DNA of 64,000 nt from Mariniphaga sp041684965 (GCA_041684965.1 JAWLGR010000003.1:1-64000), one strand, 5' to 3'; positions 16,072 through 26,136 are shown, counted from the first letter of the stretch. The notes: generated by a model from the letters alone, not told the origin. Program-made: numbers and translations.

Positions 16072-16773
16072 CTATACCAGGTCGAAAGCCTGTGCAAAGC
16101 AGGTAAAATCGTAATTGGTTTTGAAACCAAGCTTCCGTTTTATGTTTTTCCTGTGTGTGGCAACCGTATCTTTCGATAAAAACAATTTATTGGAAATTTC
16201 TTCAGAACTGCATCCGTTGGCTACAAGTTTTAAAACTTCAATTTCTCTTTTCGTTAAGGATTTCAACATTTTGAAATTCCGTCGCAGAAAATTATTTTCG
16301 TCGAGTAACCTTTGCACTTTTGCAATCATATAATGGCGCTGGTCAATCGGGATGGCTGTAATCATTGTCAAAAGGGGTACGTCGTAGTCGTCTTTCATCA
16401 GAATTTTTACGCCATTGAAATACCAGGTCCACTGATGTTCCGGGGAGGGTCGTACCTGCTGAAAAAAAGAAACAATCTCGTCAGCATTGTTTCTGTACAG
16501 CAGATCCTTCAGATAAGGTGTGTATTCATCTGCCTCTTCTTCATTAAAAAAACGCTGAAAGTAAGCCGGTCCCATCTCATGCAGCTCTTGCAGGGTAACC
16601 CCTAAAATATTCCGTCCACGTTCGGACATGTATACAACCGATAAAGTCTGCACATTCATTAATATTAAAATTGCAGGAATTTCGTGTTCGTAGTTTTTGA
16701 TTTTGGCAATAGTGTCCGAAATTCTCTTTTCAATAGATAGTTTCAATGACGATGTGATTGGTGAGTTTCCCAT
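16072..16773 (-). CDS. LuxR-family transcriptional regulator with PAS-like sensor domain
   Basis: A 233-residue protein. The N-terminal 150 residues look like a PAS fold (ILILMNVQTLSVVYMSERGRN, then a LQELHEMGP segment). A GerE/LuxR helix-turn-helix follows at about 170-225 (LTKREIEVLKLVANGCSSEE, then LFLSKDTVATHRKNIKRKLG). No receiver Asp motif, so it is a one-component PAS regulator rather than a classical response regulator. Stand-alone gene with its own terminator. It lies upstream of, and divergent from, the kinase gene about 770 bases away; its targets are not evident. Confidence 0.85.
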   Translation of the reverse strand: MGNSPITSSLKLSIEKRISDTIAKIKNYEHEIPAILILMNVQTLSVVYMSERGRNILGVTLQELHEMGPAYFQRFFNEEEADEYTPYLKDLLYRNNADEIVSFFQQVRPSPEHQWTWYFNGVKILMKDDYDVPLLTMITAIPIDQRHYMIAKVQRLLDENNFLRRNFKMLKSLTKREIEVLKLVANGCSSEEISNKLFLSKDTVATHRKNIKRKLGFKTNYDFTCFAQAFDLV

Positions 16774-17547
16774 AAGTGTTTAATTATGAAATAAGTATTT
16801 AGATTATCCTTTTTAGTAATAGTAATAAAAATAGACATTTTTAGGTTAAAAAACAACAGCCCGGATGAGATTTATAATTCTCCATATGGGCAAAAAACTA
16901 TTATCAGATAAAAAGCAGCTGGATTGTATCTTTGTAGTCCATTTCGTTTTTCAATAGTTCATTTTTAGTTAAGGAAGTTATTCATCTTTCCTCTACTTAT
17001 TTATTAGGATTTACCTGTTTAATAATGCTTCCTTTCATATGTTCATGCAAAGTATGTAAAGTGGTTTTCTTCCATTAGCCACCATGATTAAACGAATTTT
17101 ATTTTCAACCTCCCTTTTTCCCTGTTCATACCCGGATTTCTGTGTTTCACTCAAAAAAAGCAGTTCAATCACTGATTTGATAATACTTTTACTTTAAATT
17201 AAAACATCGTAGCATGAAAAAATTTAACTGCATCCTGCGGAATGTGAAACACGTTCAGCCCAGCCGGACAGTTGCTGTAAACGGATTATTCCCGAAAACT
17301 TGATTCATGCATGAAAAAAAAACAAATATGAGCACCATTATTCTAAAACAAAATTGCCTTAAATGTCAGACAGAAAAAGGAATTATTGAGCTACAGCAAA
17401 ATTTAATTCAAACCCTGAAGTGGACCTTTTTCTTTTTCCTGCCAATCACTTCAGGTTTTAAAATTGCTTTCAGGCTTTTTTGGGGGATCAATTGCAGGGA
17501 TTTTTTTAACCGGACAAATCAATCCCTTCGCTTTATAAACTAAGAAT
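16774..17547 (+). promoter_or_regulatory. long intergenic region with a canonical -7 element at 16927-16934
   Basis: This 774-base region separates the LuxR-type gene from the kinase gene. TATCTTTG at 16927-16934 on the plus strand is a perfect Bacteroidota -7 element, but no TTTG is seen at the right distance upstream. If used, it would give the kinase mRNA a leader of about 600 bases, or a separate small RNA. I see no convincing gene here; a frame at 17307-17543 has weak coding character. Confidence 0.3.
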
Positions 17548-20500
17548 ATGAATAAAACCCTTAAATTGGTGCAACTAAAAATCAGCATCATGAAACCAAA
17601 TAAAGCATGGACAATTAATTCTGTTCCCGAAACCTCAGAATATTGGTTCAGCAGCCAGAAACACATTCTCATCCTGTTAACCGCCGGAGGCTTATCCATA
17701 ATTTTATTGTGGCACCTTTTCGAAAGCGTTTACACCGAAGCATTCAACTCCCGGATGCCCTGGCTACTTTGGACGGCTGTAGCCACATTTTGTCTTAACC
17801 TGGTTGCCGGTTTGACAAGAAACACTTCCGTTGCCTTTAAACAACATCTTATTGCAGGATTTTACCTGGGAACCGTTTTCTGTTTGCTTCTTGTTTTATT
17901 TACCGGAGCCGGTCAAAGTCCATACTGGTTTGGACCTTTCTTTATTATAGTTGCCTGGTTTGTTCTTATCCCATTCAGTTTCAGGGAGATGATCCTCCAC
18001 AGTTTAGCCTTTGTATTTATTTTTATTGTGGGACAGTTTGTATGGCAGGGATTTGCAGCTTTTGAACATGAAATGGCAAAAGTTATATTTTTATACTCAG
18101 TGACCCTAATCGTTAGTTTTTTTGCCACGTACATCCGAAAGAACCTCGATACGCTAAATGTAAAAATCAAAAAAGAACTTGAAAATAAAAACCAGCAACT
18201 CCTCACTACCAATAAACAGTTAGTGGATGAAATCGAGAGTCACAAAATAACCACCCGGCGATTGCTGGAAAATAAGAAGTTCCTGAATAATATTCTTTCA
18301 AATGCGCCAATTCAAATTTGGGGGATTGATTTGGAAGGAAAATTTACCTATCCGGAGTCACGAAGCGGCCAGTCGGTATTTGAACTGTATAAAGATGCAG
18401 CTGTTGAAAAATTTCTAAGAAAAGTGCTTGCCAATGAAATTTTAAGCGACATCATTGAGGTTGATGGCATTTATTACGACTCACGTGTTTCCCCTGTTTT
18501 TAATGAAAATGGGATAAAGACAGGATACTTGGGTGTTTCATTGGATATAACTAAACGGGTTAAATCGGAAAAGGAACTTCGCAAATTCAGACTGGTGTTG
18601 GATCAGGCTCCGGGAGCAGTTTTTATTATAGATAAGAATTCAAAATTTGAATACATTAATCCATATTTTACAAAGCTGTCAGGTTATACCGAAGAAGACC
18701 TTTTGCATAAAAATATCAGCGAAACACTTTATAAGGGAATCGATGAAATTCCTGAATCACGAAAAGAAATCGTCAGAACCTTAAGAGAAGGTAATATCTG
18801 GCAGGGCAATTTGCTCACTGTAAATAAAAATGGAACGAATTACTGGGCTAATACCCTTGCTGCGCCCTTTAAAAACGAACAAGGTGAAATGGATGGATTT
18901 CTTGTCATCCAGCAGGATATTACAGAAAAAATGTATTTTGAACGCGCTATCCAGGAAAGTGAAGCAAAATACAAAACACTGGTTGAAAATTCACAGGATG
19001 GAATCCTGATTACTCAGAATGGCAAATTTAAATTTGTAAACAACGCACTGTGCCGGATGCTTGGCTATACACAGGAGGAATTCCAGCGCATGAATGAACT
19101 GGATATTGTTCCTGAGCAAATGCATCATAAACTATTCAAAATCAACAACGACCGGAAGGAAGGCAGGAGAACCCCGGCCAGCTATTCCTTACAGTTGATT
19201 TCAAAAGGCAAACAGATAATTGAAGTGGAAGTGCAATCCAATGTTGTAGAATTCAAAGGGGAAACAGCTGTATTTACCACCTTGCATGATGTTACGGAAA
19301 GTAAAAAAATGCAGCAGGCCCTTCTTATCAGCGAAAAAAAATACCGTGAGTTGGCTGAAATGTTGCCTCAATCGGTATACGAACTGGACACAAACGGCCG
19401 GATTACCTATATGAATCAAACAGGCCATAAAAAATTCGGAATCTCAGTTCATGATTACGGCCGGTCAGCATTTGATTTTATTGCTTCTGAACAACACGAC
19501 CTTATGCGTAAAAATATGGCAAAGAGCATTTCCGAAAATTACCATACCCAGGGGACTCATTACACAGCAGTTAAAAAGGACGGTACAACTTTTCCTGTAA
19601 TGATTTTTGCATCACCCCTGTTCGAAAATGGCAAAGTAACCGGAACCAGGGGGATTATCCTGGACATGAGCTCGCATATAGCCATGGAAAATGCATTGAA
19701 ACAAAGCGAAGAAAAGTACAGGTTGCTGATAGAAAAAGCAGTAGATGGAATAATAATTATCCAAAACAGCAGATTAAAATTTGTAAACCAGGCTTTCTGT
19801 GAGTTGATGCAGTATAATGCAGAAGACCTTATTGACCAATCGTATTTTGATTACGTTGAGCCGGAAGACCATGAGCTGATGAATTTATATCATCGTCGCA
19901 GAATGGCAGGTGAAGATTTTCAGGCTATTTACCGAAGCAGAATAAGAAGAAAAGACGGCAAGATTCTTCATATTGAACTCAACACCCGTACATCCGAATT
20001 TAATGGACAGCCTGCTGCTTTCATCATTGTACGAGACATTACACAACGGTTGAAAATCGAAGAGGAATTGCGAATAGCAAAAGAAAAGCTCGAAGCACTT
20101 AACCAGAACCTCGAAATCAGCATCCGGGAAAAGACACTGAAACTTACTGAGGCGAACACCCAGCTCATCCGGTTGCAAAAAGAAAACTTACAGTCGCAGT
20201 TTGAAGTGTTGCGTCAACAGGTAAACCCGCATTTCCTGTTTAACAGCCTGAATGTACTTACTTCGTTAATCAAGCTGGAGCCCGATTTGGCGGAGAAATT
20301 CACTGAACACCTTTCAAAGGTCTACCGTTATGTACTCGAAAATAAGGACAATGAGCTGGTTAACCTCCAGACTGAGCTTGATTTTCTGGATGCGTATGTT
20401 TTTCTGCTAAACATCCGGTTTATGAACAAGATAGAGGTGAATGTAAACATCGGCGATGATAAAAAGAAACTGAAAATTCTACCCCTGGCCCTGCAGTTGC

Positions 20501-20751
20501 TGATAGAAAATGCAATTAAACACAATTCGATGTCGAAAAAGAATCCATTGAAAATAAACATCTACACTGAAAATAAAAATACACTGACCGTTGAAAACAA
20601 TCTGCAGGAACGCGAATCGCATATGGCTTCAACCGGTGTTGGCCTGAAAAACATCGAACACCGCTACCACCTGTTGGAAATGCCCGCTCCGCAGTTTTAT
20701 AAAACAGAAACAAAATTTATAGCCCGCATCCCTTTAAAAGCTGATGCATAA
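17548..20751 (+). CDS. membrane LytS-type sensor histidine kinase with five PAS domains
   Basis: A 1067-residue kinase. About six membrane helices lie between residues 38 and 195, a short coiled coil follows near 197-240, then five PAS domains at about 245-335, 345-465, 470-590, 595-712 and 720-840. A second coiled coil (845-890) leads to a His_kinase domain with NPHFLFNSL (H895) and a HATPase domain (about 975-1065; NAIKHN and GVGLKNI). A start at residue 15 is also possible. The next two genes encode matching response regulators, so this is the sensor of the local circuit. The number of PAS domains suggests several small-molecule or redox inputs. Confidence 0.92.
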   Translation: MNKTLKLVQLKISIMKPNKAWTINSVPETSEYWFSSQKHILILLTAGGLSIILLWHLFESVYTEAFNSRMPWLLWTAVATFCLNLVAGLTRNTSVAFKQHLIAGFYLGTVFCLLLVLFTGAGQSPYWFGPFFIIVAWFVLIPFSFREMILHSLAFVFIFIVGQFVWQGFAAFEHEMAKVIFLYSVTLIVSFFATYIRKNLDTLNVKIKKELENKNQQLLTTNKQLVDEIESHKITTRRLLENKKFLNNILSNAPIQIWGIDLEGKFTYPESRSGQSVFELYKDAAVEKFLRKVLANEILSDIIEVDGIYYDSRVSPVFNENGIKTGYLGVSLDITKRVKSEKELRKFRLVLDQAPGAVFIIDKNSKFEYINPYFTKLSGYTEEDLLHKNISETLYKGIDEIPESRKEIVRTLREGNIWQGNLLTVNKNGTNYWANTLAAPFKNEQGEMDGFLVIQQDITEKMYFERAIQESEAKYKTLVENSQDGILITQNGKFKFVNNALCRMLGYTQEEFQRMNELDIVPEQMHHKLFKINNDRKEGRRTPASYSLQLISKGKQIIEVEVQSNVVEFKGETAVFTTLHDVTESKKMQQALLISEKKYRELAEMLPQSVYELDTNGRITYMNQTGHKKFGISVHDYGRSAFDFIASEQHDLMRKNMAKSISENYHTQGTHYTAVKKDGTTFPVMIFASPLFENGKVTGTRGIILDMSSHIAMENALKQSEEKYRLLIEKAVDGIIIIQNSRLKFVNQAFCELMQYNAEDLIDQSYFDYVEPEDHELMNLYHRRRMAGEDFQAIYRSRIRRKDGKILHIELNTRTSEFNGQPAAFIIVRDITQRLKIEEELRIAKEKLEALNQNLEISIREKTLKLTEANTQLIRLQKENLQSQFEVLRQQVNPHFLFNSLNVLTSLIKLEPDLAEKFTEHLSKVYRYVLENKDNELVNLQTELDFLDAYVFLLNIRFMNKIEVNVNIGDDKKKLKILPLALQLLIENAIKHNSMSKKNPLKINIYTENKNTLTVENNLQERESHMASTGVGLKNIEHRYHLLEMPAPQFYKTETKFIARIPLKADA

Positions 20752-20774
20752 GTTACAATACTAATAAAGAAAAA

Positions 20775-21188
20775 ATGAGAGTAGTGATAATTGAAGATGA
20801 AATGTATGCTGCAAAACGGCTGGAAAATATGATTAAAGAATTCAGTCCGGAAATTGAAATTGCTGCATGGCTCGAATCGGTGGAAGAATCAGTTGAATGG
20901 TTTACCCAAAATGCCGAACCCGACCTGATTTTTCTTGACATTCACCTGGAGGATGATCTGAGTTTTGCTATTTTCGAGAGGGTAAGCGTTTCCAGCCCCA
21001 TTGTGTTTACCACCGCTACCGACGATATGGCAATCAAGGCATTCACCACAAAAGGCATCGACTTTTTACACAAGCCGATTGTAGGTGATGAACTGGAAGC
21101 AATGCTTCACAAATACCTGAATTCAGGAACCAATTACCGGAAGCCAATCGGGAATGGTTTTTTTAGCGATATTCTGGATAAAAAATAA
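20775..21188 (+). CDS. receiver-only response regulator, paralogue of the following LytTR regulator
   Basis: A 137-residue CheY-like receiver with the acidic start (IIEDE), phospho-acceptor Asp in LIFLDIHLED, the conserved FTTA Thr and HKP Lys. It is closely similar to the receiver of the next gene (shared ESVEESVEW and PDLIFLDIHLED), so the pair arose by tandem duplication. The copy ends where a LytTR domain would begin. It may act as a phosphate sink or competitor for the kinase, or signal through protein contacts. It starts 24 bases after the kinase gene and 11 bases before the next one. Confidence 0.9.
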   Translation: MRVVIIEDEMYAAKRLENMIKEFSPEIEIAAWLESVEESVEWFTQNAEPDLIFLDIHLEDDLSFAIFERVSVSSPIVFTTATDDMAIKAFTTKGIDFLHKPIVGDELEAMLHKYLNSGTNYRKPIGNGFFSDILDKK

Positions 21189-21198
21189 AACCTGAAAA

Positions 21199-21963
21199 AT
21201 GAAGACCGTAATTATTGAAGACGAGCAACTGGCAGCCCACCGGCTGGAAAAAATGATAAACGCCATTGACCCTTCCATTGAAATTCTGGCAAAGCTCGAA
21301 TCGGTGGAAGAGTCGGTAGAATGGCTGAAGTCAAACCCACAACCCGATTTGATCTTTCTCGATATTCATCTCGAAGACGGTGTGAGCTTCTCGATCTTCG
21401 ACCATGTGAAGGCTGATGTTCCGATCATCTTTACTACCGCTTTCGACGAATATGCCATCAAAGCCTTTAAACTAAAGAGCATCGACTATCTGCTTAAGCC
21501 CATCATTCAGGAAGAACTGGAAAAAGCAATTTTAAAATACCGGGAGTGGGGAGAAATCAATCCCCTGGTGGACATCAGGGAATTATACAAACTCATGGAC
21601 TTGAAGGAAAAATCTTATCGCCAGCGATTTTCAGTGGTAGTTGGACAAAAGCTGAAAAGTGTTGATGTAAATGATATTGCCTATTTTTTTTCAAACAGCG
21701 GTATAACGTTTGTAGCATTGCACTCCAAAAGCCAGTATTCACTTGACCAGAGCCTGGATAAACTTGCAGAGGAACTTGATCCGAACCAGTTTTTCAGGGT
21801 AAACCGCCAATACCTGGTTGGCCTGTCAGCCATCACGAACATTCATATTTTCCCCAAAAGCAGGTTAAAATTAGAACTGAATCCACCTGTTCCGGAAGGA
21901 GTATTTGTAAGCCTCGACAAGGTAGTTGAGTTCAAAAAATGGGTCGATGGCAGAAAAGATTAG
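21199..21963 (+). CDS. LytTR-family response regulator
   Basis: A 254-residue protein: receiver domain (about 1-120, Asp in LIFLDIHLED, FTTAFDEYAIKAF, LKP) and a LytTR DNA-binding domain (about 150-250; IAYFFSNSGITFVAL, LDPNQFFRVNRQYLV). LytTR proteins bind imperfect direct repeats and act with LytS kinases such as the one encoded just upstream. The adjacent surface-protein genes are the natural candidate targets, although I cannot point to a proven binding site in front of them. Confidence 0.93.
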   Translation: MKTVIIEDEQLAAHRLEKMINAIDPSIEILAKLESVEESVEWLKSNPQPDLIFLDIHLEDGVSFSIFDHVKADVPIIFTTAFDEYAIKAFKLKSIDYLLKPIIQEELEKAILKYREWGEINPLVDIRELYKLMDLKEKSYRQRFSVVVGQKLKSVDVNDIAYFFSNSGITFVALHSKSQYSLDQSLDKLAEELDPNQFFRVNRQYLVGLSAITNIHIFPKSRLKLELNPPVPEGVFVSLDKVVEFKKWVDGRKD

Positions 21964-22261
21964 TTTCAAAAACACTGCATGACTGAACTACAACTTACAA
22001 AAGTCAATTAGCATAAAAGATAACTCCCACGTTATCATTCGGTTCTTCTTAAGCAATTATTGATAGCCCCTTTAATACAATCTCCTTCAATACCAGTCCT
22101 GGAAAGAATTAATTGAATATCCCGTTTTACTTTTATTTATTCTAAAACCCTGTTCAACAGTAGAAATTCGTCATTCACCACATTATTTTTTACTACCGGT
22201 ATTAATTGTTCGACATTTGGTTCAGCAATGAAAAAACGAAAACAATTAAAACAACTTCACA

Positions 22262-22663
22262 ATGAAAACGACAAGTATCAATTTTCCCGTAACTGTGGTG
22301 ATTTTACTGCTACCTGTTTTATGGACAGATGCTTCAGGAGTCGTAAAAATTGAAGCAGGCAGAACAGGAAGAATTTCCGGATATATCCGGAACGCCGCTT
22401 CAAATCAGCCACTTGAATGTGCTGCAGTTACCCTGTTCTCGGCAAGCGACTCATCAATGGTTGCCGGCACCATTTCAAACAGCGACGGAAGTTTTATAAT
22501 CTCAATGCTCACACCGGGGAATTACTTTCTCGAAATAAGTGAGCAGGGATATGAAAAAAAATACATTTCAGGATTAAAGATTCAGCCTGTCCATTCAGCT
22601 TTCGATACGGGCGAAATTCGTTTGTTTCCGGAGGCCGATAAACGGAAAAGAACCAAATACTAA
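22262..22663 (+). CDS. short carboxypeptidase-regulatory-like domain protein, possibly a truncated TonB receptor
   Basis: A 133-residue protein with a signal peptide (about 1-25) and a single carboxypeptidase-regulatory-like (CarboxypepD_reg) domain (GRISGYIRNAASNQPLECAA, then SNSDGSFIISMLTPGNYFLE). This domain normally forms the N-terminal extension of large outer membrane receptors. The protein stops after a basic tail (KRKRTKY) without any plug or barrel. It lies 24 bases before a full TonB-dependent receptor. It may be a relic of a duplicated receptor or a small periplasmic accessory. Confidence 0.7.
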   Translation: MKTTSINFPVTVVILLLPVLWTDASGVVKIEAGRTGRISGYIRNAASNQPLECAAVTLFSASDSSMVAGTISNSDGSFIISMLTPGNYFLEISEQGYEKKYISGLKIQPVHSAFDTGEIRLFPEADKRKRTKY

Positions 22664-22687
22664 AAAGAAACAATTAAACATTATTTT

Positions 22688-25030
22688 ATGAAAAACATTT
22701 TCTTAATTCTAACTTTTATTTCCCTGTTTATTAAGGGATATACGCAAACAGCCACAGTGAGCGGATACATCAGAGATGCCGTCAGCGGAGAGACATTGAT
22801 TGGCGTCACATGTTACATACCCGGACTTAAAACGGGAGGTACTTCCAACCAATACGGTTTTTATTCGCTCACTCTTCCCTATGGTTCGTCCAGCATCGAT
22901 TTTTCTTATGTGGGTTATGAAACCCTCACTGTTGAATTGGAACTTCACAAAAGCCAGGTACTGAACATCTCCCTGAAGGAAGACGTACAAAACTTAGTCG
23001 AGGTAATCGTTTCCGGCACCCCGAAAGATGTGAACGTAGGAGGGATTGAAATGAGCAGGGAGAAAATCCCTATGCAAATGGTTAAAAAGCTTCCATCGTT
23101 TATGGGTGAAGTGGATGTACTGCGAACAATGACCCTTCTGCCCGGAATACAGAACGGTGGCGAAGGCAGTTCGGGGTTGTATGTCAGGGGAGGTGGCCCC
23201 GATGAGAATTTGCTTATTCTCGATGAAGCACCGGTATACAATGCATCGCACTTAATGGGCTTCTTTTCTGTTTTTAATTCCGATGCCATAAAAGATGTTG
23301 AGGTTTACAAAGGCGGGATTCCTGCTCAATTCGGCGGGAAAGCCTCATCGGTTATCGATATCCGGATGAAAGACGGTCATATCAATGAATTTCACGGACA
23401 GGGCGGGATCGGAAATATTTCAAGCCGTCTGACTCTGGAAGGGCCGCTAATAAAAGACAAATGGAGTTTTATTGTTTCCGGAAGAAGAACTTATGCCGAT
23501 GTGCTCGGAAGAATAATAGGCATCGAAGAGCTCAAGGAAAACCGGTTGTATTTCTATGACCTGAATCTAAAAACAAACATTCGGTTTTCCGATACAGACC
23601 GGCTCTTCATTTCGGCATACACCGGTGACGACTATTTCAAACTGGGCGAATCAATTTATATGAATTGGGGTAACCTGACCACAACAGCGCGCTGGAATCA
23701 CATCTTCGGCAGCAACCTTTTTTCAAATACCACCATCATCTATTCCCAATACGGGTATAATCTTGGGGTTCCTGGAAACTCAGCCGACCAGTTCGACTGG
23801 AATTCACAAATTAAGGATCTAAATTTCAAAGAAGATTTTACCTGGTATCTGAATTCTGACAATAAGTTAAACTTTGGACTCAATGTAATTAAACATCATT
23901 TTGAACCTGGAAATATCGACACCAATGAGAATTCATTTTTCAGCCCCCTAAAACTTACCAACTACAATGCGGTTAACGGGGCAATTTATGCCTCCAATGA
24001 GCAGGAATTAGGAACACTGCTTACCGTAAAATACGGAATACGGTTATCCGTATTTCAGCAAATCGGAGAAGGGAAAGTGAGGGAGTATCAAAATCAGGCT
24101 CCCGATGCCGGTGAGATTATCAGTGAAACAGCATACGAAAAGTGGGAGAAAATAGGTTCGCCCTATGTTCACTTCGAACCCCGTCTTTCGCTTAAACTGA
24201 CCACCGGGAGCAGCAGTTCGGTAAAAGCATCCTATAACCGCATGGTGCAAAACCTTCACCTGATTTCAAATACCAATTCGCCTACTCCACTCGATATCTG
24301 GCTGCCTTCCAGCAAATACATCAAACCCCTGATATCGGATCAGGTAGCTGCCGGATACTTTATGAATTTTGCAGGCAATGCTTTTGAAACATCGGCAGAA
24401 GTTTATTACAAAGACATTAAAAACATTCTGGATTACAAAGATGGAGCCCAGCTGTTTCTGAACGAGAACCTGGAAACAGAACTGCTTACCGGCAGCGGTT
24501 ATGCTTACGGTATGGAATTTCTGATAAAAAAACAGGAAGGCAAAGTAACAGGCTGGCTGGGCTATACGCTGGCAAAATCAATGCGAAAAGTACCGGGTAT
24601 TAACGACGGCAGGGCCTACCCATCCACTTACGACCGCACACACGATGTTTCATTTATTATGAATTACGATTTAAACCAAAAACTGTCGTTGTCGGCTAAC
24701 TGGGTTTATTCCACCGGAAATCCGGTTACCTATCCCGCAGCAAAATACAATGTACAGGGCAACACCGTATTTTATTATACGGATAGAAACAGCAACCGGA
24801 TTCCAGATTATCACCGGCTCGATTTTTCACTAACCTACAACCCGGTAAAGAATGAATCAAGAAAAATAAAACGTTCAATTAATGTATCGCTCTACAATGT
24901 GTATGCACGAAGAAATGCCTACTCGGTCTACTTCAGGCAAAATGAAAATAATCCGTCGGTTACCGAAGCCATGCGGCTATCCATTATCGGCACAGTTATT
25001 CCATCCGTTACCTATAATTTCAATTTTTAA
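22688..25030 (+). CDS. TonB-dependent outer membrane receptor
   Basis: A 780-residue receptor: signal peptide (1-19), carboxypeptidase-like N-terminal domain (about 22-105; VSGYIRDAVSGETLIGV), plug (about 115-240; YVRGGGPDENLLILDEAPVY) and a C-terminal barrel to the last residue F780. Such proteins import large substrates with TonB energy. The next gene is a DUF4249 lipoprotein, a pairing frequent in Bacteroidota and different from SusC/SusD. Position after a LytS/LytTR module suggests regulation by that module. Substrate not predictable; no glycan enzyme is adjacent. Confidence 0.95.
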   Translation: MKNIFLILTFISLFIKGYTQTATVSGYIRDAVSGETLIGVTCYIPGLKTGGTSNQYGFYSLTLPYGSSSIDFSYVGYETLTVELELHKSQVLNISLKEDVQNLVEVIVSGTPKDVNVGGIEMSREKIPMQMVKKLPSFMGEVDVLRTMTLLPGIQNGGEGSSGLYVRGGGPDENLLILDEAPVYNASHLMGFFSVFNSDAIKDVEVYKGGIPAQFGGKASSVIDIRMKDGHINEFHGQGGIGNISSRLTLEGPLIKDKWSFIVSGRRTYADVLGRIIGIEELKENRLYFYDLNLKTNIRFSDTDRLFISAYTGDDYFKLGESIYMNWGNLTTTARWNHIFGSNLFSNTTIIYSQYGYNLGVPGNSADQFDWNSQIKDLNFKEDFTWYLNSDNKLNFGLNVIKHHFEPGNIDTNENSFFSPLKLTNYNAVNGAIYASNEQELGTLLTVKYGIRLSVFQQIGEGKVREYQNQAPDAGEIISETAYEKWEKIGSPYVHFEPRLSLKLTTGSSSSVKASYNRMVQNLHLISNTNSPTPLDIWLPSSKYIKPLISDQVAAGYFMNFAGNAFETSAEVYYKDIKNILDYKDGAQLFLNENLETELLTGSGYAYGMEFLIKKQEGKVTGWLGYTLAKSMRKVPGINDGRAYPSTYDRTHDVSFIMNYDLNQKLSLSANWVYSTGNPVTYPAAKYNVQGNTVFYYTDRNSNRIPDYHRLDFSLTYNPVKNESRKIKRSINVSLYNVYARRNAYSVYFRQNENNPSVTEAMRLSIIGTVIPSVTYNFNF

Positions 25031-25041
25031 ATTTTTATCCT

Positions 25042-25932
25042 ATGAAAACAAAATACATTATCATCTTAGTTTTTATATCTCTTTTGCTGAATGCCTGCGA
25101 AGATGTCATTGACATCCGGCTGAGCGATGAAGATGCCGGGCTGTACGCTGTTGAGGCTAAAATAACTACGGAAGACAATCCATTTGTGTTTCTGTATAAA
25201 TCGAATCCTGTAAATTCATCCGAGCCTTACCGGGGAATCAGCAATGCTGTAGTAATTGTTTCCGATGATTCGCAGCCTCCTAATACGATTCAGCTTGTAG
25301 AAGACCCTTTAAAGCAGGGACAGTATATTCCCGCGGATGGTACGTCTTACAAGGGAGAAATCAATAAAAAATACACCGTTTCGATTACTACCGGTGGAAC
25401 CGTGCTCACAGCAAGCGATACGCTAACGAAAGTAGAACCGGTTGATTCCATTCAGGTACATTCCTCACTGCGTGGCAACCACCGTTTTCTTGGAATTTTT
25501 GTTTATGGAAACGAAACACCGGGAACCGGCAATTATTACAAATGGGACATTTACATCAACAACGAACTTCTTAACGGTTCAGAATACCTGGCCATTGCAA
25601 GCGATGAACATGTTGACGGGAATTATATCAACGGGTTCGAAATATTTACTGATTTTCATGATTTGAATAAACCTTCGGATCGGCTTTTAAACCCTGGGGA
25701 TACCATCCAGGTAAAACAAACCTCTATTTCCAATTTTGGTTGGTTGTTTTATTTCCAGGTATTTGAACAAGGGCAAACCGGTGGTTTATTCAGTGTTCCG
25801 CCTGCTAATATCAAAAGCAACTTTGTGTCTAATGATGGCAGCAGAGTGCTGGGGTTATTTACTGCCCACGATGTTTCGGAATCCAATAAAGTAGTTATTA
25901 ATGAGGCAATAGAGAATCAGTTGAAAAAGTAA
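25042..25932 (+). CDS. DUF4249 lipoprotein paired with the TonB receptor
   Basis: A 296-residue lipoprotein (ISLLLNACEDVIDI, lipobox Cys near 19) with the DUF4249 pattern: VEAKITTEDNPFVFLYKS, a GQYIPADGTSYKGEINKKYTV strand pair and the later YYKWDIYINNEL. These proteins are thought to be surface lipoproteins working with TonB receptors. The gene starts 11 bases after the receptor stop, so both are in one transcript. Confidence 0.9.
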   Translation: MKTKYIIILVFISLLLNACEDVIDIRLSDEDAGLYAVEAKITTEDNPFVFLYKSNPVNSSEPYRGISNAVVIVSDDSQPPNTIQLVEDPLKQGQYIPADGTSYKGEINKKYTVSITTGGTVLTASDTLTKVEPVDSIQVHSSLRGNHRFLGIFVYGNETPGTGNYYKWDIYINNELLNGSEYLAIASDEHVDGNYINGFEIFTDFHDLNKPSDRLLNPGDTIQVKQTSISNFGWLFYFQVFEQGQTGGLFSVPPANIKSNFVSNDGSRVLGLFTAHDVSESNKVVINEAIENQLKK

Positions 25933-26056
25933 TGTCTCGTTTAAAATAAACACAGAAATTTCTTCAGTCTATGCGCAATCTTCTTCCGGCCCATCCGGAT
26001 GTAATTTTGTACTCAAAATTAAAATTTACAGCCGGGTGTAGCCGGATTTTTATGAA

Positions 26057-26090
26057 CATCCCGGATTAGGATTGTTTGCATCCCGGATTA
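26057..26090. repeat. two 12-base direct repeats with 22-base period
   Basis: CATCCCGGATTA occurs at 26057-26068 and 26079-26090, two helical turns apart. Related CCGGAT words lie just upstream (near 25995 and 26040). The spacing is that of a dimer-binding operator, including LytTR-type sites, but the place is between the 3' ends of two convergent genes, so a role is uncertain. Confidence 0.4.
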
Positions 26091-26136
26091 AGGAAACGGG
26101 GCAATTGAACAGACGCGCAAGACCGGATAGTATCAA

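Noticed and set aside
17307..17543. 78-residue plus-strand frame just before the kinase gene, with a CLKC motif
   Set aside because: Low-complexity hydrophobic text, no family resemblance; might be leader sequence.
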